Below are positions 16,753 through 27,071 of a stretch of DNA of 45,873 bases, piece by piece (position 1 is the first letter of the stretch; each line of letters begins with the position of its first letter). The notes below the pieces were generated by a model. It did not search any database, had not been told where the DNA came from, and worked only from the letters and a program-made list of their open reading frames with translations. The position numbers and the translations under genes were made by a program. This DNA is from an uncultured Roseateles sp. (GTDB taxonomy: Bacteria; Pseudomonadota; Gammaproteobacteria; Burkholderiales; Burkholderiaceae): the NCBI GenBank assembly GCA_946480605.1, contig CAMLKW010000009.1, positions 1 to 45,873 of the forward strand, in the 5' to 3' direction.

Positions 16753-18270
16753 ATGCGATTTGCCCGACCCTCCCTGCGCGCCACGCTGCTGGCGGCGCTC
16801 GTCTTCCTGCTCTGGGCCGTCGTCGGCGCGGCCTGGTTTCTGCGCAAATACCTGGGCCCGGTCACGCCCGACCAGGTGTTGTTCCACCTGCAGAACGGCG
16901 GCCTGGACTACGCCGACCCGCGCCTGCTGTGGCGCGCCGCCCGCTGCCTGGCGGCCGTCGCGGTGCTGGGCGCGATCAGCCTGTTGCTGCTGCGGCGCCT
17001 GCGCCGCTGGCACCGGCTGCCGTTGCTGGCCTTGCTGGGCACCGGCGCGGTGGTGTCGGTCAACGCGACGGTGTCCGACCCCTGCCAGCCCGAGCCCGAT
17101 GGCGGCGACTACCTGGCGCGCCACTACGTGGACCCCGGCCAGGTGGACGTGCAGCTGCCGGCGCAGCGGCCCGACGTGCTGCTGGTGTTCGTCGAGTCGC
17201 TGGACCAGGGCTACACCCGGCCGCGCGAGCCGGCCGCCGCGCTGCTGCCGCAGCTGACCCGGCTGCAGGACGAGGTCCAGACGCTGGGCGAGCTGCGCAA
17301 CCTCAGCGGCGCGAGCTGGACCGTGGGGGGCATGTTCAGCGCGCTGTGCGGCCTGCCGCTGCAACCCGTGGGGCTGATGAGCCACAACGCGCTGGAGTAC
17401 AGCCAGGGCTTCTTCGAGGGCGGCAGCTGCCTGACCGACCTGCTGGCCGCGCGCGGCTGGGAGATCAGCTTCTACGGCGGAGCTTCGCTGAAGTTCGCCG
17501 GCAAGGGGCGCTTCCTGCAGCAGCACGGCGTCAGCCGCCGCTTCGGCGCCGAGCAATGGCGGCAGCGCGGCCTGCAGCTGCCGCGCGAGGGCTGGGGACT
17601 GCTGGACAGCGACCTGGCCGCGCAGGCCTGGCTGGACATGCAGCGCCCGCGCCGCGGCGACGAGGCGCGCATGGCGCTGCTGCTGACCGTGGACACCCAC
17701 GGCCCCGCCGGCGTCCGCGACCCCGGCTGCGCCGCCCCGGGCGGCGACGAGCCGGCCGAGGTGATGCGCGCCGCGCTGCGCTGCACCGACCACGTGGTGG
17801 CCGGGCTGGTGCAGCGCTTCGTCGCCGAGCGCAGCGGCCGGCCCAAGGTGGTGCTGGTCATGGGCGACCACCTCAACCCCGCGCCGCTGCTGGACGCCGA
17901 ACTGCAGGCCGTGCCGGGCGGTCGCACGGTCTTCCACGCACTGGCGCGCTATGACGCCGAGGGCCGCGCACTGCCGGCCGACGACCAGCAGCGGGTGTTC
18001 ACCCATGTGGACCTGCTGCCCACGCTGGCCGAGGCGCTGGGCCTGCGCTGGTCGCCGCAGCCGCATCGCCTGGGGCTGGGCCGCTCGCTGCTGGCCGGCG
18101 AGCGCCAGCCCACGCTGGCCGAGCGCGACGGCATGGCCGTCGTCAACGGCCGGCTGTCGTGCCGCTCGCCGCTGTTCCAGCGGCTGTGGATGGGCGCGGT
18201 GCAGCGCGGGGCTTGCGGCCGGGCGGGGCGACCGTGCAACATGCGGCGCCCTCGACCCCCGCCACGCCGC
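16753..18270 (+). CDS. LtaS/OpgB-like sulfatase-fold membrane phosphotransferase; 3' end unresolved
   Basis: The first 480 or so residues form a good protein. Three N-terminal membrane segments (residues 8-30, 64-80, 87-102) precede a sulfatase/alkaline-phosphatase-fold domain with DVLLVFVESLDQGY (metal ligand), SGASWTVGGMFSALCGLP (nucleophile Thr region), LTVDTHGP and VVLVMGDHLNP. The family moves phosphoglycerol groups to glucans or lipids outside the inner membrane. The domain ends near 18190, but no stop occurs in this frame until 21012. In the neighbouring frame a TGA at 18273 would overlap the uvrA start as ATGA, so a frameshift near the 3' end is likely. I list the end arbitrarily at 18270. 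Confidence 0.7.
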
Positions 18271-18271
18271 G

Positions 18272-20659
<2,388 letters not shown>

Positions 20660-20717
20660 CCCGGGCGCGCACCGTCAAGGGGCGTGTCGTCATCCCGAAT
20701 TCAGGGGAGGCGCGGGC

Positions 20718-20744
20718 TGTCGCAATCCGCGCCCGGAAGGCGTC
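20718..20744 (+). promoter_or_regulatory. ECF41-like sigma factor promoter candidate
   Basis: TGTCGCA at 20718-20724, a 16-base spacer, then CGTC at 20741-20744. This matches the ECF41-type consensus TGTCACA-N16-CGTC with one mismatch and the exact spacing (consensus from memory). It points to the 76-residue ORF starting 38 bases downstream. No ECF sigma gene lies in the window. GGCGCGG (from 20709) and CCGCGCC overlap it as a potential hairpin. Confidence 0.4.
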
Positions 20745-20781
20745 TACTAGGAATCAGCCGCCATCTTCTTCTGCCGAAACG

Positions 20782-21012
20782 ATGAATGCTCTGCCCATGC
20801 CCCGCCGTCTGCTGAACGCGCTGGTGCCGCAGCCCTCGCGCACCGGCCATGCCGTGGAACCCCTGCTGATGCTGGACAGCCTGCCGCCGCAGCCGGCGCA
20901 GCCGGCGCCGCCGCTGGGGCGGCGCGCCATCGAGCAGGCGCTGGAGGAGGGTAGCCGCCGCATCTACGGCGCGATGCAGGAGGCCGAGGTCATCGAGACC
21001 CGGCCGCGCTGA
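20782..21012 (+). CDS. small hypothetical protein, 76 residues
   Basis: ATG at 20782 opens a 76-residue frame starting MNALPMPRRLLNALVPQPSR. It has a Pro/Gln-rich middle (LPPQPAQPAPPLGRR) and an acidic helical end (AIEQALEEGSRRIYGAM). I recognise no family. There is no clear ribosome-binding site; a second ATG lies 15 bases on. In favour of a real gene are the ECF-like promoter just upstream and the position between two genes, ending five bases from the convergent dehydrogenase. It lies in the same frame as the unterminated sulfatase ORF. Confidence 0.45.
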   Translation: MNALPMPRRLLNALVPQPSRTGHAVEPLLMLDSLPPQPAQPAPPLGRRAIEQALEEGSRRIYGAMQEAEVIETRPR

Positions 21013-21016
21013 CGGC

Positions 21017-21940
21017 TCACAGCGGCGTCGGCAGTGCTTCGCCGCGCTGCAGCGCGTCCACGTTGGCGATGAAGTTCAGCACCGTGGCCCGGATGGACTG
21101 CGGCGACCAGCCCGCCACATGTGGCGTCAGGATGACGTTGGGCAGCGCCGCCAGCGCCTGTGGCGGCTGTGGTTCCCCCTCGTAGACGTCCAGCGCCGCG
21201 CCGGCGATCTGCCCGGTCTGCAGCGCGGCGGCGAGCGCGGCCGTGTCCACGCACGAGCCGCGCGCGATGTTGACGACATGGCCGCCCGGGCCCAGCGCGG
21301 CCAGCACGGCGGCGTTGACGAGGTGGGTCGTGCCGGCACCGCCGGGCGTCGCCACGACCAGGTCGTCCGCCCAGTCGGCCAGCGCCGCCATGCCGTCGAA
21401 GTACAGCGCCGCGCCCGCGTCCGCGCGCGGGCGGCGGTTGTGATAGCCGATCACCATGCCGAAGGCCGCGGCGCGCTGCGCGATCTTCAGTCCGATGGCG
21501 CCCAGGCCCACGATGCCCAGGCGGCGCCCGCCGAAGCTGGGGTAGAGCGGCAGCGCGTCGCGACACACGCCGGCCCGCAGCGCCGCGCCCTGCTGCGGCA
21601 GCGCACGCACGCTGGCCAGCAGCAGCGCGAGCGCGTGGTCGGCCACGCAGTCGTCGTTGGTGCCGGCGCCGTTGCAGACCGCCACGCCGCGCGCCCTGGC
21701 GGCGGCCAGGTCCAGGTTCTCGTAGCCGGCGCCCTGGGCGGCCAGCAGCCGCAGCCGCGGGCAGGCCGCGATCTCGGCGGCCGTGAAGCCCACGCTGCCG
21801 TTGGTCAGCACCAGGTCGATGTGCTCGCCCGGCGCGGCGGCGCGCGAGCCGGCATCCAGCGCCTCGATGACGCGATAGCGCTGCAGCAGCAAGGCCTTGT
21901 GCTCGGCGGCGATGGGGACGAGCAGCAGCAGCGTCAGCAT
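21017..21940 (-). CDS. D-isomer-specific 2-hydroxyacid dehydrogenase (glyoxylate/hydroxypyruvate reductase type)
   Basis: A 307-residue protein. It has the NAD(P) motif GLGAIGLKIAQRAAAFG, a His/Arg-containing NRRPRAD segment after the second strand that favours NADPH, the catalytic Arg in NIARGSCVDT, the Glu region in DVYEGEP and the catalytic His in TPHVAGWS. The substrate could be glyoxylate, hydroxypyruvate or another 2-oxoacid; the sequence alone does not settle it. It stands alone on the minus strand, 28 bases downstream of the DUF4337 gene, and may be co-transcribed with it. Confidence 0.88.
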   Translation of the reverse strand: MLTLLLLVPIAAEHKALLLQRYRVIEALDAGSRAAAPGEHIDLVLTNGSVGFTAAEIAACPRLRLLAAQGAGYENLDLAAARARGVAVCNGAGTNDDCVADHALALLLASVRALPQQGAALRAGVCRDALPLYPSFGGRRLGIVGLGAIGLKIAQRAAAFGMVIGYHNRRPRADAGAALYFDGMAALADWADDLVVATPGGAGTTHLVNAAVLAALGPGGHVVNIARGSCVDTAALAAALQTGQIAGAALDVYEGEPQPPQALAALPNVILTPHVAGWSPQSIRATVLNFIANVDALQRGEALPTPL

Positions 21941-21968
21941 GGCGGGCTTTGGAGCGGGGTGTGAGTGC

Positions 21969-22574
21969 CTAGGCCAGCAGCTTGAACAGCATGTTCGGGT
22001 GGATGGCCAGGTTCATCAACCCGGCCAGGCCCATCACGACGCCGGCGATGGTGGGCAGCATGGAGACGAAGAACAGCGCCCACTGGTGGGTCAGCGCCGT
22101 CACGGCCAGCAGTGCGATGGCGATGGCCAGCAGCGCGTCGGACAGATCGAACTGGTCGTCGCGCTTGCCCAGCGCCGCGTAGTCGCTCTGCGCCTTCTCT
22201 GCCAGCTGGCGCAATTCGTCGCGCTTCTTCAGCTGGTCGGCGTGCTTGGCGCGATAGCCGGCGATGGCCTTGTCGTAGTCGGCCGCCTGGGCCGCCGGCG
22301 CGGCGGCCTTGGCCAGCTCCAGCTGCGAGGCCGCCTGCTCGGCGATGTCGGCGCGTATGGTGCGGGCCTGGAAGTAGGCCCAGTAGTCCAGCTTGTCGAC
22401 CTGGGCCTGCTGCATGGCCTGCACGATGTTGTCGTCCTTGACCTTGCAGATGCCCAGGAAGGTGGCCAGCACGGCCACGGTCACGGCGACGACGGCATTC
22501 AGCCGCTCGTTGCGGGCCTCCTTGGCGGCGGATTCGGCGAGGTGGTCGGTGATGGCGGCAGGGGTGTCATTCAT
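21969..22574 (-). CDS. DUF4337-family membrane protein
   Basis: A 201-residue protein with an N-terminal membrane segment (LNAVVAVTVAVLATFLGI), then a long helical region containing DYWAYFQARTIRADIAEQAA, as in DUF4337 proteins. A predicted coiled coil (about residues 85-130, Lys/Asp/Leu-rich) leads to two C-terminal membrane segments. The function of the family is unknown. The ATG at 22574 (MNDTPAAITDHLAE) was chosen over an upstream start at 22712 that would add an unrelated basic sequence. Confidence 0.78.
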   Translation of the reverse strand: MNDTPAAITDHLAESAAKEARNERLNAVVAVTVAVLATFLGICKVKDDNIVQAMQQAQVDKLDYWAYFQARTIRADIAEQAASQLELAKAAAPAAQAADYDKAIAGYRAKHADQLKKRDELRQLAEKAQSDYAALGKRDDQFDLSDALLAIAIALLAVTALTHQWALFFVSMLPTIAGVVMGLAGLMNLAIHPNMLFKLLA

Positions 22575-22659
22575 GTCGGGGCTCAAAGCTTGCTGCGGGC
22601 GTCCGTCGACGCGCCGATCGACACTCTGTGACAAGTCGCCGCGGCGAGTTCCCGTTGGC

Positions 22660-23826
22660 TCAAGGCTGGACCACGTTGCGGCCCTGCCCCTTGGCGCGGT
22701 AGAGCGCCGCATCGGCGCGCGCCAGCACCGTGTCGGCCTCGGCCTGGGCGTCGCCGCGTTCCGCCTCGGCGATGCCGAAGCTTGCGCTCAGCGGCCAGTC
22801 CTGCTCCAGCCAGCGCAGCGGCGCCTGCTCCACCCGCGCCCGCATGCGCTCGGCCACCAGCGCCGCGCCGGCAAGGTCGGTGTCGGGCAGCAGCACGCAG
22901 AATTCCTCGCCGCCCAGCCGGCCCAGGCGGTCGACCTCGCGCACGCAGGGCAGCAGCTCCTGCACCATCTGGCGCAGCGCGGCGTCGCCGGCGGCGTGGC
23001 CCAGCGTGTCGTTGAGCTGCTTGAAGCGGTCCATGTCGATCATCACCAGCGCGTAGCCGCGGCCGCGGCGCAGCCAGGCGTGGGCCAGCGCCAGCGCCTG
23101 GTCGAAGGCGCGGCGGTTCAGCGTGTCGGTCAGCGGGTCGCGTTCCAGCAGCCGCTCGATGCGCAGGATCAGCCGCATCAGCACCAGGAAGGCCAGCGTC
23201 GCGTTCTGCAGCAGCGTCAACACCAGCGCCGTCCACAGGAAGACGAGGTTGAACTCGGTGGGCACGCGCATGTCGGGCGTGCCGCCGGGGCGGACCAGCG
23301 TCTCCAGCGCGCGCACGAACAGCAGCGCGGCGATGACGAACAGCGGCAGCGCCAGCGGCGCCGGCGTGCGCCGGCCGGTGGCCGAGGCGCGGAGGCTGCG
23401 CCAGGCGGCCAGGCCGGCCGCCAGCGTCAGTCCGCCGCCGGCGATGTTGACGACGCGGGCCTGCCAGCGCAGGTCGCCCTCGTAGGGCACGGCCACCAGC
23501 AGCAGTGCCGCCGCGGCGACGACGACGGCGCCGGGCTTCCAGACCAGCTGGCGTCTCGTGATCGCCGACACCGCCGCCGCCAGCAGCGCGAACGAGGCCA
23601 GGGCCAGCACGTCGCCGGGCCAGTAGGTCAGCGTGTCGGGCAGCACGCCGCGCAGCGTGTGCAGCGTCAGCGACGCCGCGGCGGCCGCGTTGGCGCCGGC
23701 CATCGCCAGCGAGGCCCTTGGCGCCACGCGCGCCACCAGCGCCAGCGCCAGCCACACCAGCGTCGCCACGCCCGCGAACAGGATGATGGCGGCCAGCAGC
23801 GTCAGCGTGTGCGCGGCGGTGATCAT
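22660..23826 (-). CDS. membrane diguanylate cyclase (GGEEF), second of a tandem pair
   Basis: A 388-residue protein. About six membrane segments fill residues 1-220. A GGDEF domain follows with DPLTDTLNRRAF (230-241), ALVMIDMDRFKQLND and the active-site motif GGEEF (305-309). The inhibitory-site motif RxxD (Arg296-Asp299) lies five residues before it, so product inhibition is expected. It makes cyclic-di-GMP from two GTP. The start overlaps the stop of the upstream cyclase gene as ATGA. The two proteins share organisation and domain sequence and look like a tandem duplication with diverged sensory halves. Confidence 0.9.
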   Translation of the reverse strand: MITAAHTLTLLAAIILFAGVATLVWLALALVARVAPRASLAMAGANAAAAASLTLHTLRGVLPDTLTYWPGDVLALASFALLAAAVSAITRRQLVWKPGAVVVAAAALLLVAVPYEGDLRWQARVVNIAGGGLTLAAGLAAWRSLRASATGRRTPAPLALPLFVIAALLFVRALETLVRPGGTPDMRVPTEFNLVFLWTALVLTLLQNATLAFLVLMRLILRIERLLERDPLTDTLNRRAFDQALALAHAWLRRGRGYALVMIDMDRFKQLNDTLGHAAGDAALRQMVQELLPCVREVDRLGRLGGEEFCVLLPDTDLAGAALVAERMRARVEQAPLRWLEQDWPLSASFGIAEAERGDAQAEADTVLARADAALYRAKGQGRNVVQP

Positions 23827-25019
23827 GGCGGCACCGCCGGCCCGCCCAGGTGGGTGGCCGCACAGACGCGGTTGCGGCCCTCGGTCTTGGCGCGGTAGAG
23901 CTCCGCGTCGGCCCGCACCAGGCCCACCTCGCCCTGCGCGTCGCCCACCACCGGCAGCGCCACGCCGAAGCTGGCGGACAGGCGCAGCTCGATGCCGTTC
24001 CAGCACAGCGGCTGGGCCGCCAGCGCGCTGCGCAGGCGCTCGGCCACGGCGGACGCGGTGGACAGGTCGCCCGGCAGGGGCAGCGGCAGCAGCGCGCAGA
24101 ACTCCTCGCCGCCCAGCCGGCCCAGGCGGTCCACCTCGCGCAGCCCGGCCTGCCAGACGCGCACGCTGTGCTGCAGTGCCGCGTCGCCGGCGGCGTGGCC
24201 ATGCTGGTCGTTGATGCTCTTGAAGTGGTCGATGTCTATCATCACCAGCGCGAAGCCGTGGCCGCGCAGCAGCTGCGACTGGGCGTCGGCCAGCGCCTGC
24301 TCGAAGGCGCGGCGGTTCAGCGCGCCGGTCAGCGGGTCGCGGTGCGTCAGGTGCTGGATGCGGCTGACCAGCCGCCAGATCATCAGCGCCATCAGGCTGA
24401 GCGTGATGCTGGCCGTCACCACCAGCCACAGCACCGCACGCGCGGCCGACGGCAACCGGCCCTTGATGAAGTGATCGTCCCAGCCCGGCACCAGCAGCAG
24501 CTCGGCGGCATGGGCCGCGCAGATGACGGCCAGGGCCGCGAAGGGCAGCAGCAGGAACAGCGTGATGGGGCGTGAGAGTTGCCCGCCGACGCCGTGCAGG
24601 ATGTCGCGCACGGCCAGCAGGCCAAGCCCCATGGCGCTGAGCGTGCCGGCGAGCTGGGGCGTCAGGCCGGAGCCGCTGGCCAGGCCCAGCGTGATGGCCA
24701 GCGCCGCCAGACCGCCCAGCCAGGCCAGGTCTTGCCCGCGCTCGCGCTTGCGCAGCATGCGCCGCAGCGCCATCAGCAGCAACAGCATGCAGGCCAGCCG
24801 GCCGAACTCCGGCACGGCCTGACGCAGCAGCACGGGCCAGTCGGCCCAGCAGCCGCCGCAGTGCTGGGACAGGATGCGCACCACATGGCCCGCCGCCATC
24901 AGCCGCCCGGCGCGCGGCGCGATGCGGAACAGTTGCGCCAGCACGAGCCAGGCCAGCGCGGCCATCCCGTTGAAGAGGGCGCTGACTTGAAGGACCGTCG
25001 GGACGTCGAGGAAAGCCAT
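23823..25019 (-). CDS. membrane diguanylate cyclase (GGEEF), first of a tandem pair
   Basis: A 398-residue protein with about six N-terminal membrane segments (residues 8-215), then a GGDEF domain: DPLTGALNRRAFEQAL, FALVMIDIDHFKSIND, and GGEEF at 303-307. The I-site RxxD is at Arg294-Asp297. It is predicted to be catalytically competent. The membrane half has its own His/Cys/Trp-rich stretch (SQHCGGCWADW, about 51-61) that the partner lacks, suggesting a different signal. The 3' end overlaps the second cyclase gene by four bases. Confidence 0.9.
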   Translation of the reverse strand: MAFLDVPTVLQVSALFNGMAALAWLVLAQLFRIAPRAGRLMAAGHVVRILSQHCGGCWADWPVLLRQAVPEFGRLACMLLLLMALRRMLRKRERGQDLAWLGGLAALAITLGLASGSGLTPQLAGTLSAMGLGLLAVRDILHGVGGQLSRPITLFLLLPFAALAVICAAHAAELLLVPGWDDHFIKGRLPSAARAVLWLVVTASITLSLMALMIWRLVSRIQHLTHRDPLTGALNRRAFEQALADAQSQLLRGHGFALVMIDIDHFKSINDQHGHAAGDAALQHSVRVWQAGLREVDRLGRLGGEEFCALLPLPLPGDLSTASAVAERLRSALAAQPLCWNGIELRLSASFGVALPVVGDAQGEVGLVRADAELYRAKTEGRNRVCAATHLGGPAVPP

Positions 25020-25060
25020 GCGGGAGGGACTGGCCGGCGCGGCAAGGCCACAATGCGGCC

Positions 25061-25801
25061 ATGTCGGCTTGGGTCTTGATCACCGGGGGATCGCGTGGCA
25101 TCGGCGCGGCCACGGCGCAGCGCTGTGCGGCGGCGGGCTGGGACGTGGCCATCAATTACGTGCAGGATAGCGCCGCCGCCGAGGCGCTGGCGGCCGAAAT
25201 CCACGCGCGGGGTCGGCAGGCGTTGACGCTGCAGGCCGACGTAAGCGACGCGGCCCAGGTGATCGCGATGTTCGAGCGCCTGGACGCGGCCGGTGGCCGG
25301 CTGGCGGGCCTGGTCAACAACGCCGGCATCGTGGCGCCGGCGGCACGGCTGCAAGACATGACCCCCGAGCGCTGGCGGCGGCTGTTCGACGTCAACGTGA
25401 TGGGCACGCTGCTGTGCTGCCAGCAGGCGGCGCGGCGCATGAGCACGGCGCGTGGCGGCCGGGGCGGCGCCATCGTCAACCTCAGCTCGCGCGCGGCCGA
25501 GTACGGTTCGGCCGGCATCTATGTGGACTACGCGGCCACCAAGGGTGCCGTGGACACGCTGACGCGCGGCCTGGGGCGGGAGCTGATCGCCGAGGGCATA
25601 CGCGTCAACGGCGTGCGGCCCGGCATCATCGAGACCGACATCCACGCGGGCAGCGGCATGGATGCCGGTGGCGCTGCGTCCACCATCCCCATTCAGCGCC
25701 TGGGTCGTGCCGACGAGATCGCCGAGGCCATCGTCTGGCTGTTGAGCGACGCCGCCAGCTACACCGTGGGGGCGATGCTGGACGTGGCGGGCGGGCGCTA
25801 G
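25061..25801 (+). CDS. short-chain dehydrogenase/reductase, FabG/glucose-dehydrogenase-like
   Basis: A 246-residue classical SDR with TGGSRGIG (cofactor binding), NNAG in LVNNAGIV, the catalytic Ser in IVNLSSRAA, and Tyr/Lys in YAATK. The RPGIIETDIH loop and C-terminal YTVGAMLDVAGGR are typical. The N terminus MSAWVLITGG starts at 25061, 41 bases from the divergent cyclase start. The physiological substrate is unknown. Its TAG stop shares a palindromic CTAG with the stop of the convergent TetR gene. Confidence 0.88.
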   Translation: MSAWVLITGGSRGIGAATAQRCAAAGWDVAINYVQDSAAAEALAAEIHARGRQALTLQADVSDAAQVIAMFERLDAAGGRLAGLVNNAGIVAPAARLQDMTPERWRRLFDVNVMGTLLCCQQAARRMSTARGGRGGAIVNLSSRAAEYGSAGIYVDYAATKGAVDTLTRGLGRELIAEGIRVNGVRPGIIETDIHAGSGMDAGGAASTIPIQRLGRADEIAEAIVWLLSDAASYTVGAMLDVAGGR

Positions 25802-26424
25802 GCGCCTGCCGGCCCTGGCTTTCGGGTCGGGGCCGCCTCCGGGTCCGCCAGCACCTGGGCCACCCAGGTCCGGCTTGCGGCCACCCGGCGGCGGACGACC
25901 TCGGCGTCGCGGCCGGCCTGCGCCAGCACGGCGGCGCCCTGCAGCACAGCGAGCAGATGCTCGGCGCATTCGCCGGCCGCGGCTTCGGGCAGCGCGCGCG
26001 CGAACTGCAGCTGCAGCCAGCCCTTCAGGCCCAGCAGCAGCCCGGCCGCGGGCGGGTGGAGCTGGGCGTCCAGCTTGCCCAGCTCGGTGGCCAGGCTGCC
26101 CACGGGACAGCCGGACGAGGCCAGCACCTCGGCCTGCCCTTCAACATGGTCCAGCAGGCGTGCGATGGCTTGCCCGGGCGTCGCGTCGTCGGGACGGTCG
26201 GCGCCGAGGGCGCTCTGCAGCTCGGCCTGGCGGGCGCGCAACACGGCCTCCAGCAGCGCCGGCTTGGTCGGGAAGTAGTAGGCCAGGTTGCCCTTCAGCA
26301 TGCCGGCTTCGCCCGCCACGTCGGCGATCGACGTCGAGGCAAAGCCGCGGCGCTCGAAAAGGCGCAGCGCGGCGGCAACGATGCGCTCGCGGCCGGTGGA
26401 TGCGGGCTCGGTCGTGGTGTTCAT
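25798..26424 (-). CDS. TetR/AcrR-family transcriptional regulator
   Basis: A 208-residue regulator. The N-terminal helix-turn-helix spans about residues 14-60 (RERIVAAALRLFERRGFAST, SIADVAGEAG, LAYYFPTKPALLEAVL). The C-terminal ligand domain has the TetR_C-type GCPVGSLATELGKLD segment. The ATG at 26424 was chosen because an upstream start at 26487 would lie within the operator-like repeats. It is divergent from the peroxiredoxin-like gene, and paired repeats between them suggest that it represses both that gene and itself. Confidence 0.9.
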   Translation of the reverse strand: MNTTTEPASTGRERIVAAALRLFERRGFASTSIADVAGEAGMLKGNLAYYFPTKPALLEAVLRARQAELQSALGADRPDDATPGQAIARLLDHVEGQAEVLASSGCPVGSLATELGKLDAQLHPPAAGLLLGLKGWLQLQFARALPEAAAGECAEHLLAVLQGAAVLAQAGRDAEVVRRRVAASRTWVAQVLADPEAAPTRKPGPAGA

Positions 26425-26456
26425 GGCCGGATCATCGCAGCGCCTTGCAAACTTGT

Positions 26457-26496
26457 TTTGGACGATTGTCCTGATAGAGTTGGTCATTCGTCCAAA
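26457..26496. promoter_or_regulatory. paired operator-like inverted repeats between tetR and the peroxiredoxin gene
   Basis: TTTGGACGA (26457-26465) and TCGTCCAAA (26488-26496) form a perfect 9-base inverted repeat with a 22-base spacer. Each arm is itself part of an imperfect palindrome (GGAC-GATT-GTCC at 26460-26471; TTGG...CCAA at 26480-26495). This looks like two TetR dimer sites in inverted orientation. They overlap a weak promoter candidate for the plus-strand gene (TTGTTT at 26453, TAGAGT at 26475, 16-base spacing). Confidence 0.6.
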
Positions 26497-26507
26497 CGGA
26501 GGATCGC

Positions 26508-27053
26508 ATGAAGTTGCAGGCAGGGCAGATGGCCCCGGATCTGGAGGCGGTGGACCTCTTTGGCCATCCCGTGTCCCTGAGGGCGCTGCGGGGGCGGGCG
26601 GTGCTTCTTTCGTTCTATCGCTATGCCTCGTGTCCGCTGTGCAACCTGCGCGTGCGCGACCTGCGCGAGGTGTTGCCGCAGCTCCAGGCCCTGGGCCTGG
26701 TCGCGGTGGGCGTGTTCCAGTCGGATGCGGCCACCCTGGGCCGCTACGTCGGCCGACAACAGCCGCCTTTTTCGCTGCTGGCCGATCCGGGCATGGCGCT
26801 GTACCGCCGCTACGGCGTCGAGCGCAGCGGGCTCGCGATGCTGCACCCGGCTACGCTGGCCGGCGCGTTGCGTGCAATGGCGGCGGGCTTCCTGCCGGGG
26901 CGCATCGACGGACCGGTGGACCGGATGCCGGCGGACTTCCTCATCGACGCCCAGGGGCGCATCGCCGTGGCGCACTATGGCCGCCATGCCGGCGACCATC
27001 TGCCCATCGAGGTGCTGAGAGAAGGGCTGGCAGCCGCCGCGGCCTTGGCGTGA
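26508..27053 (+). CDS. AhpC/TSA-type peroxiredoxin-like protein
   Basis: A 181-residue thioredoxin-fold protein. The N-terminal AGQMAPDLEAVDLFG and FYRYASCPLCNLRV (Cys42 and Cys45) place a CxxC where 2-Cys peroxiredoxins have the peroxidatic Cys. The end has PADFLIDAQGRIAVAHYG. It probably reduces peroxides or another oxidised thiol substrate. The ATG at 26508 has GGAGGA six bases upstream. Divergent pairing with a TetR regulator and operator-like repeats suggests induction by a small molecule. Confidence 0.85.
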   Translation: MKLQAGQMAPDLEAVDLFGHPVSLRALRGRAVLLSFYRYASCPLCNLRVRDLREVLPQLQALGLVAVGVFQSDAATLGRYVGRQQPPFSLLADPGMALYRRYGVERSGLAMLHPATLAGALRAMAAGFLPGRIDGPVDRMPADFLIDAQGRIAVAHYGRHAGDHLPIEVLREGLAAAAALA

Positions 27054-27071
27054 GCCGGTCCCGGCGTCCTT

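Noticed and set aside
20660..20717. Terminator after the UvrA paralogue
   Set aside because: GGCGCGG and CCGCGCC can pair, but no T tract follows and the stem overlaps the ECF-like promoter.
22660..25155. Single 831-residue fused cyclase
   Set aside because: The fused frame reads the second cyclase in register only for its own segment; two proteins with separate starts and an ATGA overlap explain the region better.
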